The notes under the pieces were generated by a model that ran no database searches, was not told where the DNA came from, and saw nothing but the letters and a program-made list of their open reading frames with translations. From IMG/VR virus record IMGVR_UViG_3300021963_000023, positions 124,001 through 188,000 of that record: 64,000 bases of DNA; one strand, given 5' to 3'. The stretch comes from a virus. Positions 9,442-18,534 of the stretch are shown piece after piece (the stretch's first letter is position 1; every line of letters starts with the position of its first letter). The position numbers and the translations under genes are program-made.

Positions 9442-11871
9442 ATGAAAGTATTAAAGAGAGACGGTACGTTAGAAGAAATGAGATATGACAAAATCACTAA
9501 AAGAATTAGTGCAATTTGTGATGATTTAAATATGGATTATGTTGATCCAACATTCATAACATTAAAAGTTACTTCAGGAATTTATGATGGGATATCAACA
9601 ACTGAATTAGATGTGCTAGCTGCAGAAACCGCTGCAGCTATGGTAACCACACATCCAGATTATGCGAAATTGGCGGGAAGATTAGCGGTTACCAATTTAC
9701 ACAAAACAACACCAAAGAAATTCTCTCAAGCAATTAAGGAATTGCATTCATTTATTGAACCCAAAACTGGTAAGGAATCATCATTGATTGATGATAATGT
9801 TTACAAGTTTGTTATGGAAAATAAAGAAGTGATTGATGGGGCTATTGTTTTTAATAGGGATTTTGATTTTGAATATTTTGGTTTCAAGACGTTGGAAAGA
9901 TCATATCTATTAAAGATTGCAGACAGAGTTGTTGAAAGACCACAGTATCTATATATGCGAGTTGCTGTTGGTATTTGTGGTGGTGATGTGCAAATGGCAC
10001 TTAGAATTTATGATGATTTATCACAACATTTTTATACTCACGCAACACCAACATTATTTAACGCAGGGACTAAAAGAGCACAAATGTCTTCTTGTTTTTT
10101 AATCGGGAATAAAGGTGATGATATTGATGGTTTATTTGATACTATTAAAGACGTTGCAAAGATTTCTAAGTGGGCAGGAGGAATTGGTTTACACGTTCAT
10201 GATGTTAGAGCTAAAGGTTCATATATCAAGGGAACCGGTGGACAGTCTGACGGTTTATTACCAATGATGAAAACATATAACGAAGTTGCTCGTTGGATTA
10301 ACCAAGGAGGAAAACGTAAAGGTTCATTTGCAGTATACCTTGAACCATGGCACGCCGACATTTTTGAATTTATTGATTTAAGAAAAAATCATGGTAAAGA
10401 AGAAATGAGAGCAAGAGATTTATTCTTGGCTATGTGGACACCAGATTTATTTATGCAGCGTGTTGAATCAGATGGTGACTGGTCATTATTCTCTCCAGAC
10501 GAAGCGCCTGGCTTATCTGAGGTATATGATAGCCCAGAAAACAAAGCATTCACTATATTGTATGAATCTTACGAACAACAAGGTTTAGCTAGAAAAACCA
10601 TTAAAGCTAGAAAGTTAATGGATGCAATATTAACTGCACAAATAGAAACTGGAACACCTTATATGTTATATAAAGATCCGGCTAACTATAAATCAAATCA
10701 AAAAAATCTAGGTACAATTAAATCATCTAATTTATGTACTGAGATTATTGAATATAGTTCACCAACTGAACAAGCGGTTTGTAATCTAGCTTCAATTGCT
10801 TTACCAAAATATATTATAAATGGTGTGTTTAGTCATGAGATGTTATATGAGTACACATATCAAGTTGTAAAGAACTTAAATAATGTTATTAACTTAAATT
10901 TCTACCCAACAGAAGAAACAAAAACATCTAACTTTAAACATAGACCAATTGGTTTGGGTGTTCAAGGGTTAGCCGATGTTTTTTGTATGTTAGGTTTACC
11001 ATTTGAAAGTGAAGATGCTGACGTTTTACAGACAGATATATTTGAGACAATTTATTTTGCAGCAATGACATCATCAAATGATTTAGCAAAAGAATATGGT
11101 CCTTATGAATCTATTGTTGGTTCACCAATTGAAAAGGGTGTGTTTCAATTTGAAATGTGGGGATTAAAAGATAAAGATTTATCTGGTAGATGGGATTGGA
11201 AAAAATTAAGAAAAGAGGTTGTTAACAATGGTGTTAGAAATTCTTTATTAATTGCTCCTATGCCTACAGCATCAACTGCACAAATTCTTGGTAATAACGA
11301 AGCTTTTGAACCATTCACAACTAATATGTATTCAAGAAGAACATTAGGTGGCGAGTTTATCGTTGTGAACAAACATTTAGTTAACGAACTTCTAAATTTA
11401 GGTTTATGGAATGAAGAACTTAAAAGAAAGTTGATAATGGAAAATGGTTCAATTCAAAACATACCAGAAATTCCTGTACAAATAAAAGAGGTATATAAGA
11501 CTGTTTGGGAAATGTCTCAAAAGAGAATTTTACAAATGGCCGCAAATAGAAGTGTGTTTATTGACCAATCTCAATCATTGAACTTATTTATTGATAACGC
11601 AACAAAACCAAAGTTATTGGCTGCCCATTTATTTGGTTGGAAACTTGGATTAAAAACCGGTATGTATTATTTAAGAACCAGATCAGCGGTTGATGCCATT
11701 AAAGGGTTAGGTATTGATACATCTGCAGCAAAGCCTACAGAAACTCAATTACCTTCGGTAACGTACCAAACAACACAAAAATCAATAATAAGTGAAGATA
11801 CACCTGAAGCGGTAATGACCAATGAAAGACCAACAGACTCTCCGTTTGATTGTGAGGGATGTGGATCATAA
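9442..11871 (+). CDS. nrdA: Ribonucleoside-diphosphate reductase alpha subunit (class Ia)
   Basis: 809 aa, full length. It reduces NDPs to dNDPs in the cytoplasm with NrdB. The N-terminal ATP-cone (residues 1-95, VLKRDGTLEEMRYDKI) indicates allosteric activity control. Catalytic cysteines are C218 (SSCFLIG), C432 (NLCTEI) and C447 (AVCNLAS). MPTASTAQILGNNEAFEP and the tyrosines in GMYYLRTR complete the radical path. The C-terminal CEGCGS pair is the thiol shuttle that thioredoxin or glutaredoxin (61178, 61485) could recharge. It is last in the replication block, before a strong terminator. Confidence 0.97.
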   Translation: MKVLKRDGTLEEMRYDKITKRISAICDDLNMDYVDPTFITLKVTSGIYDGISTTELDVLAAETAAAMVTTHPDYAKLAGRLAVTNLHKTTPKKFSQAIKELHSFIEPKTGKESSLIDDNVYKFVMENKEVIDGAIVFNRDFDFEYFGFKTLERSYLLKIADRVVERPQYLYMRVAVGICGGDVQMALRIYDDLSQHFYTHATPTLFNAGTKRAQMSSCFLIGNKGDDIDGLFDTIKDVAKISKWAGGIGLHVHDVRAKGSYIKGTGGQSDGLLPMMKTYNEVARWINQGGKRKGSFAVYLEPWHADIFEFIDLRKNHGKEEMRARDLFLAMWTPDLFMQRVESDGDWSLFSPDEAPGLSEVYDSPENKAFTILYESYEQQGLARKTIKARKLMDAILTAQIETGTPYMLYKDPANYKSNQKNLGTIKSSNLCTEIIEYSSPTEQAVCNLASIALPKYIINGVFSHEMLYEYTYQVVKNLNNVINLNFYPTEETKTSNFKHRPIGLGVQGLADVFCMLGLPFESEDADVLQTDIFETIYFAAMTSSNDLAKEYGPYESIVGSPIEKGVFQFEMWGLKDKDLSGRWDWKKLRKEVVNNGVRNSLLIAPMPTASTAQILGNNEAFEPFTTNMYSRRTLGGEFIVVNKHLVNELLNLGLWNEELKRKLIMENGSIQNIPEIPVQIKEVYKTVWEMSQKRILQMAANRSVFIDQSQSLNLFIDNATKPKLLAAHLFGWKLGLKTGMYYLRTRSAVDAIKGLGIDTSAAKPTETQLPSVTYQTTQKSIISEDTPEAVMTNERPTDSPFDCEGCGS

Positions 11872-11920
11872 GATAATGGGTAATACCCATAAAGTACTAT
11901 TTTTGGTTTAGCGACCTTTT

Positions 11921-11956
11921 TCGCGACATTTTTTAATTAAAGTGTCGCGATTTTTT
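11921..11956 (+). terminator. Rho-independent terminator after nrdA
   Basis: A perfect 8-bp stem TCGCGACA (11921-11928) / TGTCGCGA (11943-11950) is followed by six T. It separates the replication block from the late tail block. Confidence 0.9.
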
Positions 11957-11982
11957 ATTTATATTCATTTTAGTATTGTTTA

Positions 11983-11990
11983 TATTTATT
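11983..11990 (+). promoter_or_regulatory. Late-promoter-like motif before gp25 gene
   Basis: TATTTATT (within TATATTTATT) ends 3 nt before the ATG at 11994. It opens the tail block directly after the terminator. Transcription from it would give a leaderless or nearly leaderless mRNA. Confidence 0.4.
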
Positions 11991-11993
11991 GGT

Positions 11994-12446
11994 ATGGCTA
12001 CAAGGTATGGATTAGACTTTCCGTTTAGAGATAGTACACTAGGTGACTATGTTAGAATGACCCTAACAAGAGACGAAGAAATTCGTGCTAACTTGATTCA
12101 TTTATTATTGACCAGAAAGGGTAGTAGATATTTTTTACCTGATTTTGGAACAAGACTATATGATTATATATTTGATATGAACGATGTGGTGACATATAAT
12201 AGTATTGAAGATGAGATTAGAGAAAGTATTAAAACCTATATCCCTAATTTAGAAATAAACTCAATAAAAATAACAAACCCAGAATTAGATCCCACAGAGG
12301 AGTCGAGTATTAGTGAAGATGAGGACATTAGATTATTTAGAACTGGTGATTCGTCCACAAAACCATATACCGCTAAAATAAGGATTGATTACACAACAAA
12401 CAACGGAGCTTTCTCTAGTTCAGACTTCGTAATTATTAATATCTAA
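11994..12446 (+). CDS. 25: Baseplate wedge protein, gp25-like
   Basis: 150 aa from ATG 11994; a TTG at 11976 would add six unlikely residues inside the promoter region. It belongs to the GPW/gp25 family, the lysozyme-like fold that joins the baseplate wedge to the sheath. The family signature is seen in MATRYGLDFPFRDS, LTRDEEIRANLIHLLLTRKG and RYFLPDFGTRLYDYIFD, then IRESIKTYIPNLEINSIKI. Stop and next start are separated by 1 nt (gp6-like gene), the same order (25, 6) as in T4. Confidence 0.92.
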   Translation: MATRYGLDFPFRDSTLGDYVRMTLTRDEEIRANLIHLLLTRKGSRYFLPDFGTRLYDYIFDMNDVVTYNSIEDEIRESIKTYIPNLEINSIKITNPELDPTEESSISEDEDIRLFRTGDSSTKPYTAKIRIDYTTNNGAFSSSDFVIINI

Positions 12447-12447
12447 T

Positions 12448-14280
12448 ATGAGCAAAAAAATAGCATATACCAATAGAGATTTCGCCGGTTTAAGACAGGA
12501 CCTAGTAAATTTTACTAAAGAATATTATCCTGATATAATTCAGAATACTAATGACGCATCAATATATTCAGTATTGTTGGATTTGAATGCAGCAATTGCA
12601 GACAATCTACACTTTCATATTGATAGAGTTTGGCAAGAAACGATGCTTGATTTCGCACAACAAAAACAGTCGTTATTTCATATAGCTAAAACTTATGGAA
12701 TCAGAATTCCAGGATCTAGACCTTCAGTTGCATTATGCGATTTCAGCATAAATGTACCAGCAAAGGGTGATAAAGATGATGATAGATACGAAGGTATTTT
12801 AAGAGCCGGGGCTCAAGTTTCTGGAGGCGGTCAAATATTTGAAACAATTTCTGATATTGATTTTTCAAACCCATTCAACGAAAAGGGTGAAACAAATAGA
12901 TTAAAAATACCAAACTTTGATAATAATAATAAGTTAATTTCATATACCATTACCAAAAGAGAACCGGTTGTAAATGGAGTAACAAAAATATTTAGAAAAG
13001 CTATAAGTCAAAGAGACCAAAAGCCTTTTGTTAAAATTTATTTACCAGAAAAGAACGTTCTTGGTGTAACAACAATTATTCATAAAGAAGGAACCTCATT
13101 TGCTGGTAACCCCACAAGTAGTGAATTTATCACAGAACAAAATAAATGGTACGAAGTGCAATCTTTAGTTCAGGACAAAGTGTTTGTTCCTAGCAAAACT
13201 GCGGTGTCGGATAAAAAGAATTTTAAAGCTGGTGAATATATTAGAGTTAATAATAAATTTATAACAGAATATACACCAGAAGGGTTTTTCTTTTTAACCT
13301 TTGGCTCTGGTAATGTTGATCCACTAGATAATTTAGACAATTATATTACAAATAACCTAAAGGTTAATCTATCAACATATTTGAATAATATGTCATTAGG
13401 CGCAATACCAAAACAAGACACAACTCTATTCATCAAATATCGAATTGGAGGCGGTAAAGAGAGTAATTTAGGGGTTGGGGTGATAAACAACATAGAGAAC
13501 GTTGATTTTAGTATAAATGGCCCAAATCAGACTGTAAATGACCAAGTTCTACAATCTTTGGTTGTTACAAATATAACCCCAGCAGTTGGTGGATCTGATC
13601 AACCGGTATTAGAAGAGTTAAGAGGGATGATTGCATATAATTTTGCGGCTCAAAATAGAGCGGTAACATTAAATGACTATAAATCTATGATTGAAACCAT
13701 GCCATCTACATATGGGGCACCGGCCAAAGTTAATGTTATGGAAGAGGATAACAAGGTTAGAATCAAGTTGTTGTCATATGATGAGAATGGTAATTTAACC
13801 GACGTTGTGTCAAACACCTTAAAACAAAACATTGTATCATATCTTTCTGAATTTAGAATGATTAATGATTATATTGATATTGTTAGCGGTGAAGTAATTG
13901 ATCTAGGACTACAAATAGATATTCTCTTAGATAAGAACCAAAACCAAACAGAAGTACTTCGTGAAATCATCGGGGCTACCACATCTTATTTCTCAATTGA
14001 CAAAAGAAAAATGGGAGATCCATTATTTGTTGGTGAATTAATGAAAGAAGTAAATAACGTTCCTGGTGTTGTCAATGTTATTGATGTTAGAGTTTATAAT
14101 AAGATTGGTGGGGAATATTCATCATCTCAGGTTACTCAAAGCTACAAAGATGCTATTACTAAAGAAATTGCTCAAAGCAATATGACAGTATATATGAAAT
14201 CAAATCAAATATTTCAAATTAGATTCCCTCAAAAAGATATACAAATTAGGGTTATAACATTAGGAACGACTACATATTAA
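12448..14280 (+). CDS. 6: Baseplate wedge protein, gp6/J-like
   Basis: 610 aa. It forms the inner iris of the baseplate. The N-terminus (YTNRDFAGLRQDLVNFTKEYYPD, then a conserved segment naming NDASIYSVLLDLNAAIADNL) is typical of gp6 of T4-like phages. The J-type region with GGGKESNLGVGVI, AQNRAVTLNDYKSMIETMP and the C-terminal VNNVPGVVNVIDVRV matches the baseplate J family. It directly follows gp25. Confidence 0.9.
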   Translation: MSKKIAYTNRDFAGLRQDLVNFTKEYYPDIIQNTNDASIYSVLLDLNAAIADNLHFHIDRVWQETMLDFAQQKQSLFHIAKTYGIRIPGSRPSVALCDFSINVPAKGDKDDDRYEGILRAGAQVSGGGQIFETISDIDFSNPFNEKGETNRLKIPNFDNNNKLISYTITKREPVVNGVTKIFRKAISQRDQKPFVKIYLPEKNVLGVTTIIHKEGTSFAGNPTSSEFITEQNKWYEVQSLVQDKVFVPSKTAVSDKKNFKAGEYIRVNNKFITEYTPEGFFFLTFGSGNVDPLDNLDNYITNNLKVNLSTYLNNMSLGAIPKQDTTLFIKYRIGGGKESNLGVGVINNIENVDFSINGPNQTVNDQVLQSLVVTNITPAVGGSDQPVLEELRGMIAYNFAAQNRAVTLNDYKSMIETMPSTYGAPAKVNVMEEDNKVRIKLLSYDENGNLTDVVSNTLKQNIVSYLSEFRMINDYIDIVSGEVIDLGLQIDILLDKNQNQTEVLREIIGATTSYFSIDKRKMGDPLFVGELMKEVNNVPGVVNVIDVRVYNKIGGEYSSSQVTQSYKDAITKEIAQSNMTVYMKSNQIFQIRFPQKDIQIRVITLGTTTY

Positions 14281-14326
14281 CGGATATTTTACTTATCTTT
14301 TTCTTAATGGAAAACGTATGAGTTTC

Positions 14327-14334
14327 TATTTATA
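14327..14334 (+). promoter_or_regulatory. Late-promoter-like motif
   Basis: TATTTATA followed by GTTAAT, then ATG at 14341 (6 nt gap). It precedes the 1397-residue tail protein. Confidence 0.4.
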
Positions 14335-14340
14335 GTTAAT

Positions 14341-17300
14341 ATGATTCAGAAGCACAGAATTAATACACAATTACAGACGGACAAAAAGGTTGTTGTTGAA
14401 CTTAAGCAAGATTATGATCTTTTAGAGATCTTATCTTTAAAATTCACACAACAAGACGCTTATACCTCTTTATGTGCCGATTATGGTGTTGTTTGTGGTA
14501 GAATTACAGCAAACAATGGATTAGGTGTACCTAACGCTAGAGTTTCCATATTGGTTCCGTTATCAGATAAGGATGTGCTAGATCCGGTGGTTTCTGCTCT
14601 TTATCCATACAAATTATCAAGTGATAAGAATGCGGATGGTTATCGTTACAATTTACTACCAGCTAGAAAGCAACACGGTGGTCACACCCCAACAGGAACA
14701 TTTTTTGATCAAACAGATATATTAAGTAGAGAAGAATACCTTGAGGTATTTGAAAAATATTACAGATATACAGTTAAAACTAATTCTTCTGGTGATTTTA
14801 TGATCTGGGGAGTCCCATTAGGCGAACAACAATTACATGTTGATGTTGATTTATCAGATATGGGTTGTTTTTCTTTAAGACCCTTTGATTTTATAAGACT
14901 AGGTGAAGATGAAAACAAATTTGATAGATTTTTTAAATTTAAATCAGACACAGATTTAGACGGACTACCACAAATTGTTTCTTTTAATCAAACTGTAGAT
15001 ATTGCACCATTTTGGGGTAATGTTGATTTATGTCAAATTGGTATAACAAGGACAGATTTTGATTTGTCTAATTATGGTATTAAAATCGACCCTGTTTCAT
15101 TATTGTTGATCTCAACAGTAACCGATTCAAATGATGATGCGGTTAAAAGAAGTGGTGTAATTAGAAGAAAAAGTGGTTATAAATGTAATCTACAAACTAG
15201 TGATGGTAAAATTGAGGGTGTTAGGTTTACAGGAAAAAAAGTAAAAGGATCTGATGGTGTTACTTTATACCCAGAGTTAGAATATTTTAGTCCAGGTACA
15301 ATTGAAGAAGATGGTTCATCTATGGCTGTTGTATCAATGAACCTCGATTATATGTACACGAATGAGTTTGGTGAACAAGAATATACAAATGATTCAAATA
15401 AAGGTATAGCAACATCAGCAGTATCAAGATTTAAAATATCATTAAGTGATTCATCTCAAGGGTCAACCAAGGGTACAACATCTGCCGTTTATTTAACACC
15501 AAATATTAGAGAATTTAACAAGTATACTACTGGGGTGGCTAGTGAATATAGTGAAGCTATTTTATCTTCATATGTGTTTTCTGACGTTTTTGAAGATTAT
15601 TTAAAAGTACTAACACCAGATGGTGTTACACTAGAACCCTTAACAACGGGAGAAAGAAATCATAAAAAAGATTTAATTTTAGGTATAAATAATAATAACA
15701 TACCAGAAGATTATTTTTATAAATTTATCTATGGTAAGGTATACACGCCAACCTCTTTTCAGGGTTCACATTATGAGGTATCAGGAGTTGAAAGTTTCTT
15801 CGGGGCAACAAGAAGAGACGCATTTTTAGGTTTAAAAGAAATAAGACCTAATGTAGAAGATGATTGTACCGGAACAACAAACTATATACCAACAAACTTT
15901 GCATTCAGAAATAGAATAAAATTTTCGTTATTAGTTTCACAAGTATTATTATTTGTGCAATTTATTTTTTCAATTATATTAATAAAATTTGCGGAATTAA
16001 CTGGTAGTTTTTTCTGGACAGTGTCACAAGTTTTTTATGATATATATTTTGGTTGGCCATTTAACTGGAGACCATTTGAAAGATTTTCAGAACAACTAAA
16101 AGATTTAGCATATAGACTTTCAGATAGACTTACACAACAATTGTCTTTAACAATATATCCAGATTGTGAAGAATGTACAACAGATGATTCTGGAATTGTT
16201 AAAGACATTTCTAGTTCTAACAATTATTGTAGAATTGGTGAAGCTAATTTTCTTACCTCTGCTCCAGAATTATTGGGTGTTAAAAAGGTCTTATTAGTAA
16301 TCCCCAATACGTTATCGTCCAGTAGATATAAAAATCTATCAACAGATACCACACTTTTACCCGATAGATTTACCGGTCAATTTGCTAAAGATAATGAAGG
16401 TGGATGTAGTGGAACAACATCACCATCATATTCTGCATTAAATGGCCTTTCAGCATTAACAGCGACAATTCCTGACGACCCATCATCAAATTATAGATAT
16501 TATGCTGAATTTTATTCATCACCAACGTCCGGAACAGGTGGTTCTTTTACTCCGTTTATCGGTGCAATGAAAAACGTTCAAACTGATGCTTCAGATTTTA
16601 AAATAGAATCTTACTCGTATCCAAGTGGTGATCCCTTTCTTGATGTTTTTATGCCAACCATAATAACAAATGGAGGAGGTACTACTTCAGGTGGGGCCAA
16701 ATATATTGTTTTTTCAACACAAGAATGGTTAGATATAACTGGTGTTAACTTACAAGAATCTGGTATTTTACCTAATAACACAACAATAAGAATTTATGAT
16801 AGAGCAACAATTAAAGACCCTTCATTAGTTGGTACAACTTTAGATATTGAAACTGGTTGTCAAAAATATGATAAATTTTATAATGAAAGTAATGCTTATA
16901 AATATTTCTTTGGTACTGGAGCATATGGTTCACCAACAGATCCATTAAATCCACCAACATATTCAACTGGTTATCTTGAACAGTCAACTGCAACAGCACC
17001 AAGTGGTGCACATTCATTATTATCAACAATTTCTGGTGGGGCATCTACTAGAAGATTACCATATAAGCAATCATGGAGAAAAATCTCTAATTCAACATAT
17101 GATAGAAAAACAAAATCTGGATTAAGTGAGATAAGAGATGGTGTGTTTACTATTATTCCAGTAATTGATGGCGAGACAAAAAATGGAAGTCTTTTATTAG
17201 AGTGGTACAGAAGAAAACGTGTCGGCTTATTTTTCTGTGGTGGTATAACTAACTATTCATATATTGATAATTGGTTACATGGTTTATTATATTTCTTTAA

Positions 17301-18534
17301 ATTTGATTATAGAATTAAATGGGATGATATTGGTGTTTTAGATTTAAACCAACGAGGTTCAAAATATCCAAGAGAATTGGTTTTCTTTAATGTATTAGAT
17401 CAAAAGTTCTATTATAGAAGCACACCATATAATCCTACTACACAGACATTTATTGGTCAATCATATTCTGGATATAAAGAAATTCTACACCCTACAACAT
17501 TATATGACGTTGGTGTAAGAGATGAATTTTTTGATGAAATATGTTTTGATCCTATGGTAGACCCGAATTGTTCTGTTATTAGAGATCTAACAACAACATC
17601 ATATCAAGATCCCGGAAATGTAATTGAACACGTTATTAATTATAGAATGGATGTTTCTGCAGCAAAAGCGGATGTTGATACTTTCTTTACAAATAGTGGT
17701 TATAGTTTTGGTAATGTTATGGATGGTGATGCGTTACAATTAATATCAATAAATTGTGAAGCCGGTATTGAAGCGTTTGATTTGGATACCGTTCATTATT
17801 TTATGTTTAATGGCGAATTATTAGACCCAGAAGATACAACAAATATGGCCTATTTTAAACGTGGATCTAGTTGGGGGCCAACACCTATTGATTTTAAATT
17901 AGATCAAAATGGTGTATTGGTTAGATATTGTTTAAATTATAGATTAGGTGATTACACACAAAAAGTTCCTTTCTTTTTATGGGATAAAAAGGGTGAAGAA
18001 TTTGGCGCTGATGATGATCAACTATGGGATAGAACATCAATAGGTGTTCAAAAACTACAAAGAATGTTTTCAATTGGTTCTACAAGTAGCACAACAACAA
18101 ATTATTTAATGCCAGATGGTGAAGAGGAATACTTAATAAAACCAATGACAAGGGCTCACGATACAATTCCATTCTTAGGAAATTACCCAGATATGTTAGA
18201 AAGATTTGAAGTAATTGTTAGTGGGCAAACACCATCGAACCCTACAAGGTATGTTGAAGGTGATCTTTGGTTAAATGTAATATCGGGTACAACCAAGGAC
18301 CCAATAACAGGTAACATACATGTTATGGTTAGTGGTGCTTGGTCTTCAGCAATACCATATGTTAAAAATAGTAACGAAACATTTATATTTAAAACTGCTA
18401 AAAATTATTCTGGAAACAAACAAGTATTGTCAACACCATTTCATTTCTATTTTGGATTAAGACCAGGAAGTTCGTCTTATGATAAGTTTATAAAATATTA
18501 CGGGCCTAAAGGTGCGTTTACATCAGGAGAATAA
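14341..18534 (+). CDS. Very large baseplate/tail structural protein (gp7 position)
   Basis: 1397 aa. The N-terminal part has a carboxypeptidase-regulatory-like beta sandwich: GRITANNGLGVPNARVSILV (about 50-75), an insertion, then YYRYTVKTNSSGDFMIWGVP and LHVDVDLSDMG (about 140-180). Near residues 525-560 is a long hydrophobic stretch (FSLLVSQVLLFVQFIFSIIL) followed by aromatic residues, odd for a soluble tail protein. A Cys pair CEEC follows at about 605. Its position after gp25-gp6 is that of the T4 wedge protein gp7, but I see no motif that proves homology. The stop overlaps the next start (TAATG). Confidence 0.7.
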   Translation: MIQKHRINTQLQTDKKVVVELKQDYDLLEILSLKFTQQDAYTSLCADYGVVCGRITANNGLGVPNARVSILVPLSDKDVLDPVVSALYPYKLSSDKNADGYRYNLLPARKQHGGHTPTGTFFDQTDILSREEYLEVFEKYYRYTVKTNSSGDFMIWGVPLGEQQLHVDVDLSDMGCFSLRPFDFIRLGEDENKFDRFFKFKSDTDLDGLPQIVSFNQTVDIAPFWGNVDLCQIGITRTDFDLSNYGIKIDPVSLLLISTVTDSNDDAVKRSGVIRRKSGYKCNLQTSDGKIEGVRFTGKKVKGSDGVTLYPELEYFSPGTIEEDGSSMAVVSMNLDYMYTNEFGEQEYTNDSNKGIATSAVSRFKISLSDSSQGSTKGTTSAVYLTPNIREFNKYTTGVASEYSEAILSSYVFSDVFEDYLKVLTPDGVTLEPLTTGERNHKKDLILGINNNNIPEDYFYKFIYGKVYTPTSFQGSHYEVSGVESFFGATRRDAFLGLKEIRPNVEDDCTGTTNYIPTNFAFRNRIKFSLLVSQVLLFVQFIFSIILIKFAELTGSFFWTVSQVFYDIYFGWPFNWRPFERFSEQLKDLAYRLSDRLTQQLSLTIYPDCEECTTDDSGIVKDISSSNNYCRIGEANFLTSAPELLGVKKVLLVIPNTLSSSRYKNLSTDTTLLPDRFTGQFAKDNEGGCSGTTSPSYSALNGLSALTATIPDDPSSNYRYYAEFYSSPTSGTGGSFTPFIGAMKNVQTDASDFKIESYSYPSGDPFLDVFMPTIITNGGGTTSGGAKYIVFSTQEWLDITGVNLQESGILPNNTTIRIYDRATIKDPSLVGTTLDIETGCQKYDKFYNESNAYKYFFGTGAYGSPTDPLNPPTYSTGYLEQSTATAPSGAHSLLSTISGGASTRRLPYKQSWRKISNSTYDRKTKSGLSEIRDGVFTIIPVIDGETKNGSLLLEWYRRKRVGLFFCGGITNYSYIDNWLHGLLYFFKFDYRIKWDDIGVLDLNQRGSKYPRELVFFNVLDQKFYYRSTPYNPTTQTFIGQSYSGYKEILHPTTLYDVGVRDEFFDEICFDPMVDPNCSVIRDLTTTSYQDPGNVIEHVINYRMDVSAAKADVDTFFTNSGYSFGNVMDGDALQLISINCEAGIEAFDLDTVHYFMFNGELLDPEDTTNMAYFKRGSSWGPTPIDFKLDQNGVLVRYCLNYRLGDYTQKVPFFLWDKKGEEFGADDDQLWDRTSIGVQKLQRMFSIGSTSSTTTNYLMPDGEEEYLIKPMTRAHDTIPFLGNYPDMLERFEVIVSGQTPSNPTRYVEGDLWLNVISGTTKDPITGNIHVMVSGAWSSAIPYVKNSNETFIFKTAKNYSGNKQVLSTPFHFYFGLRPGSSSYDKFIKYYGPKGAFTSGE

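Noticed and set aside
11921-11956. Inverted repeat TCGCGACA as an operator or origin
   Set aside because: The following T run and position after nrdA fit a terminator better.
14327-14334. TATTTATA read as a leftward T4-type late promoter (TATAAATA on the minus strand)
   Set aside because: It would drive antisense transcription into upstream tail genes; nearly all genes lie to the right of the motif.
16811-17044. Minus-strand open frame inside the 1397-residue tail gene
   Set aside because: Typical shadow of an AT-rich gene: low-complexity, His/Leu/Gln-rich translation and no upstream signal.
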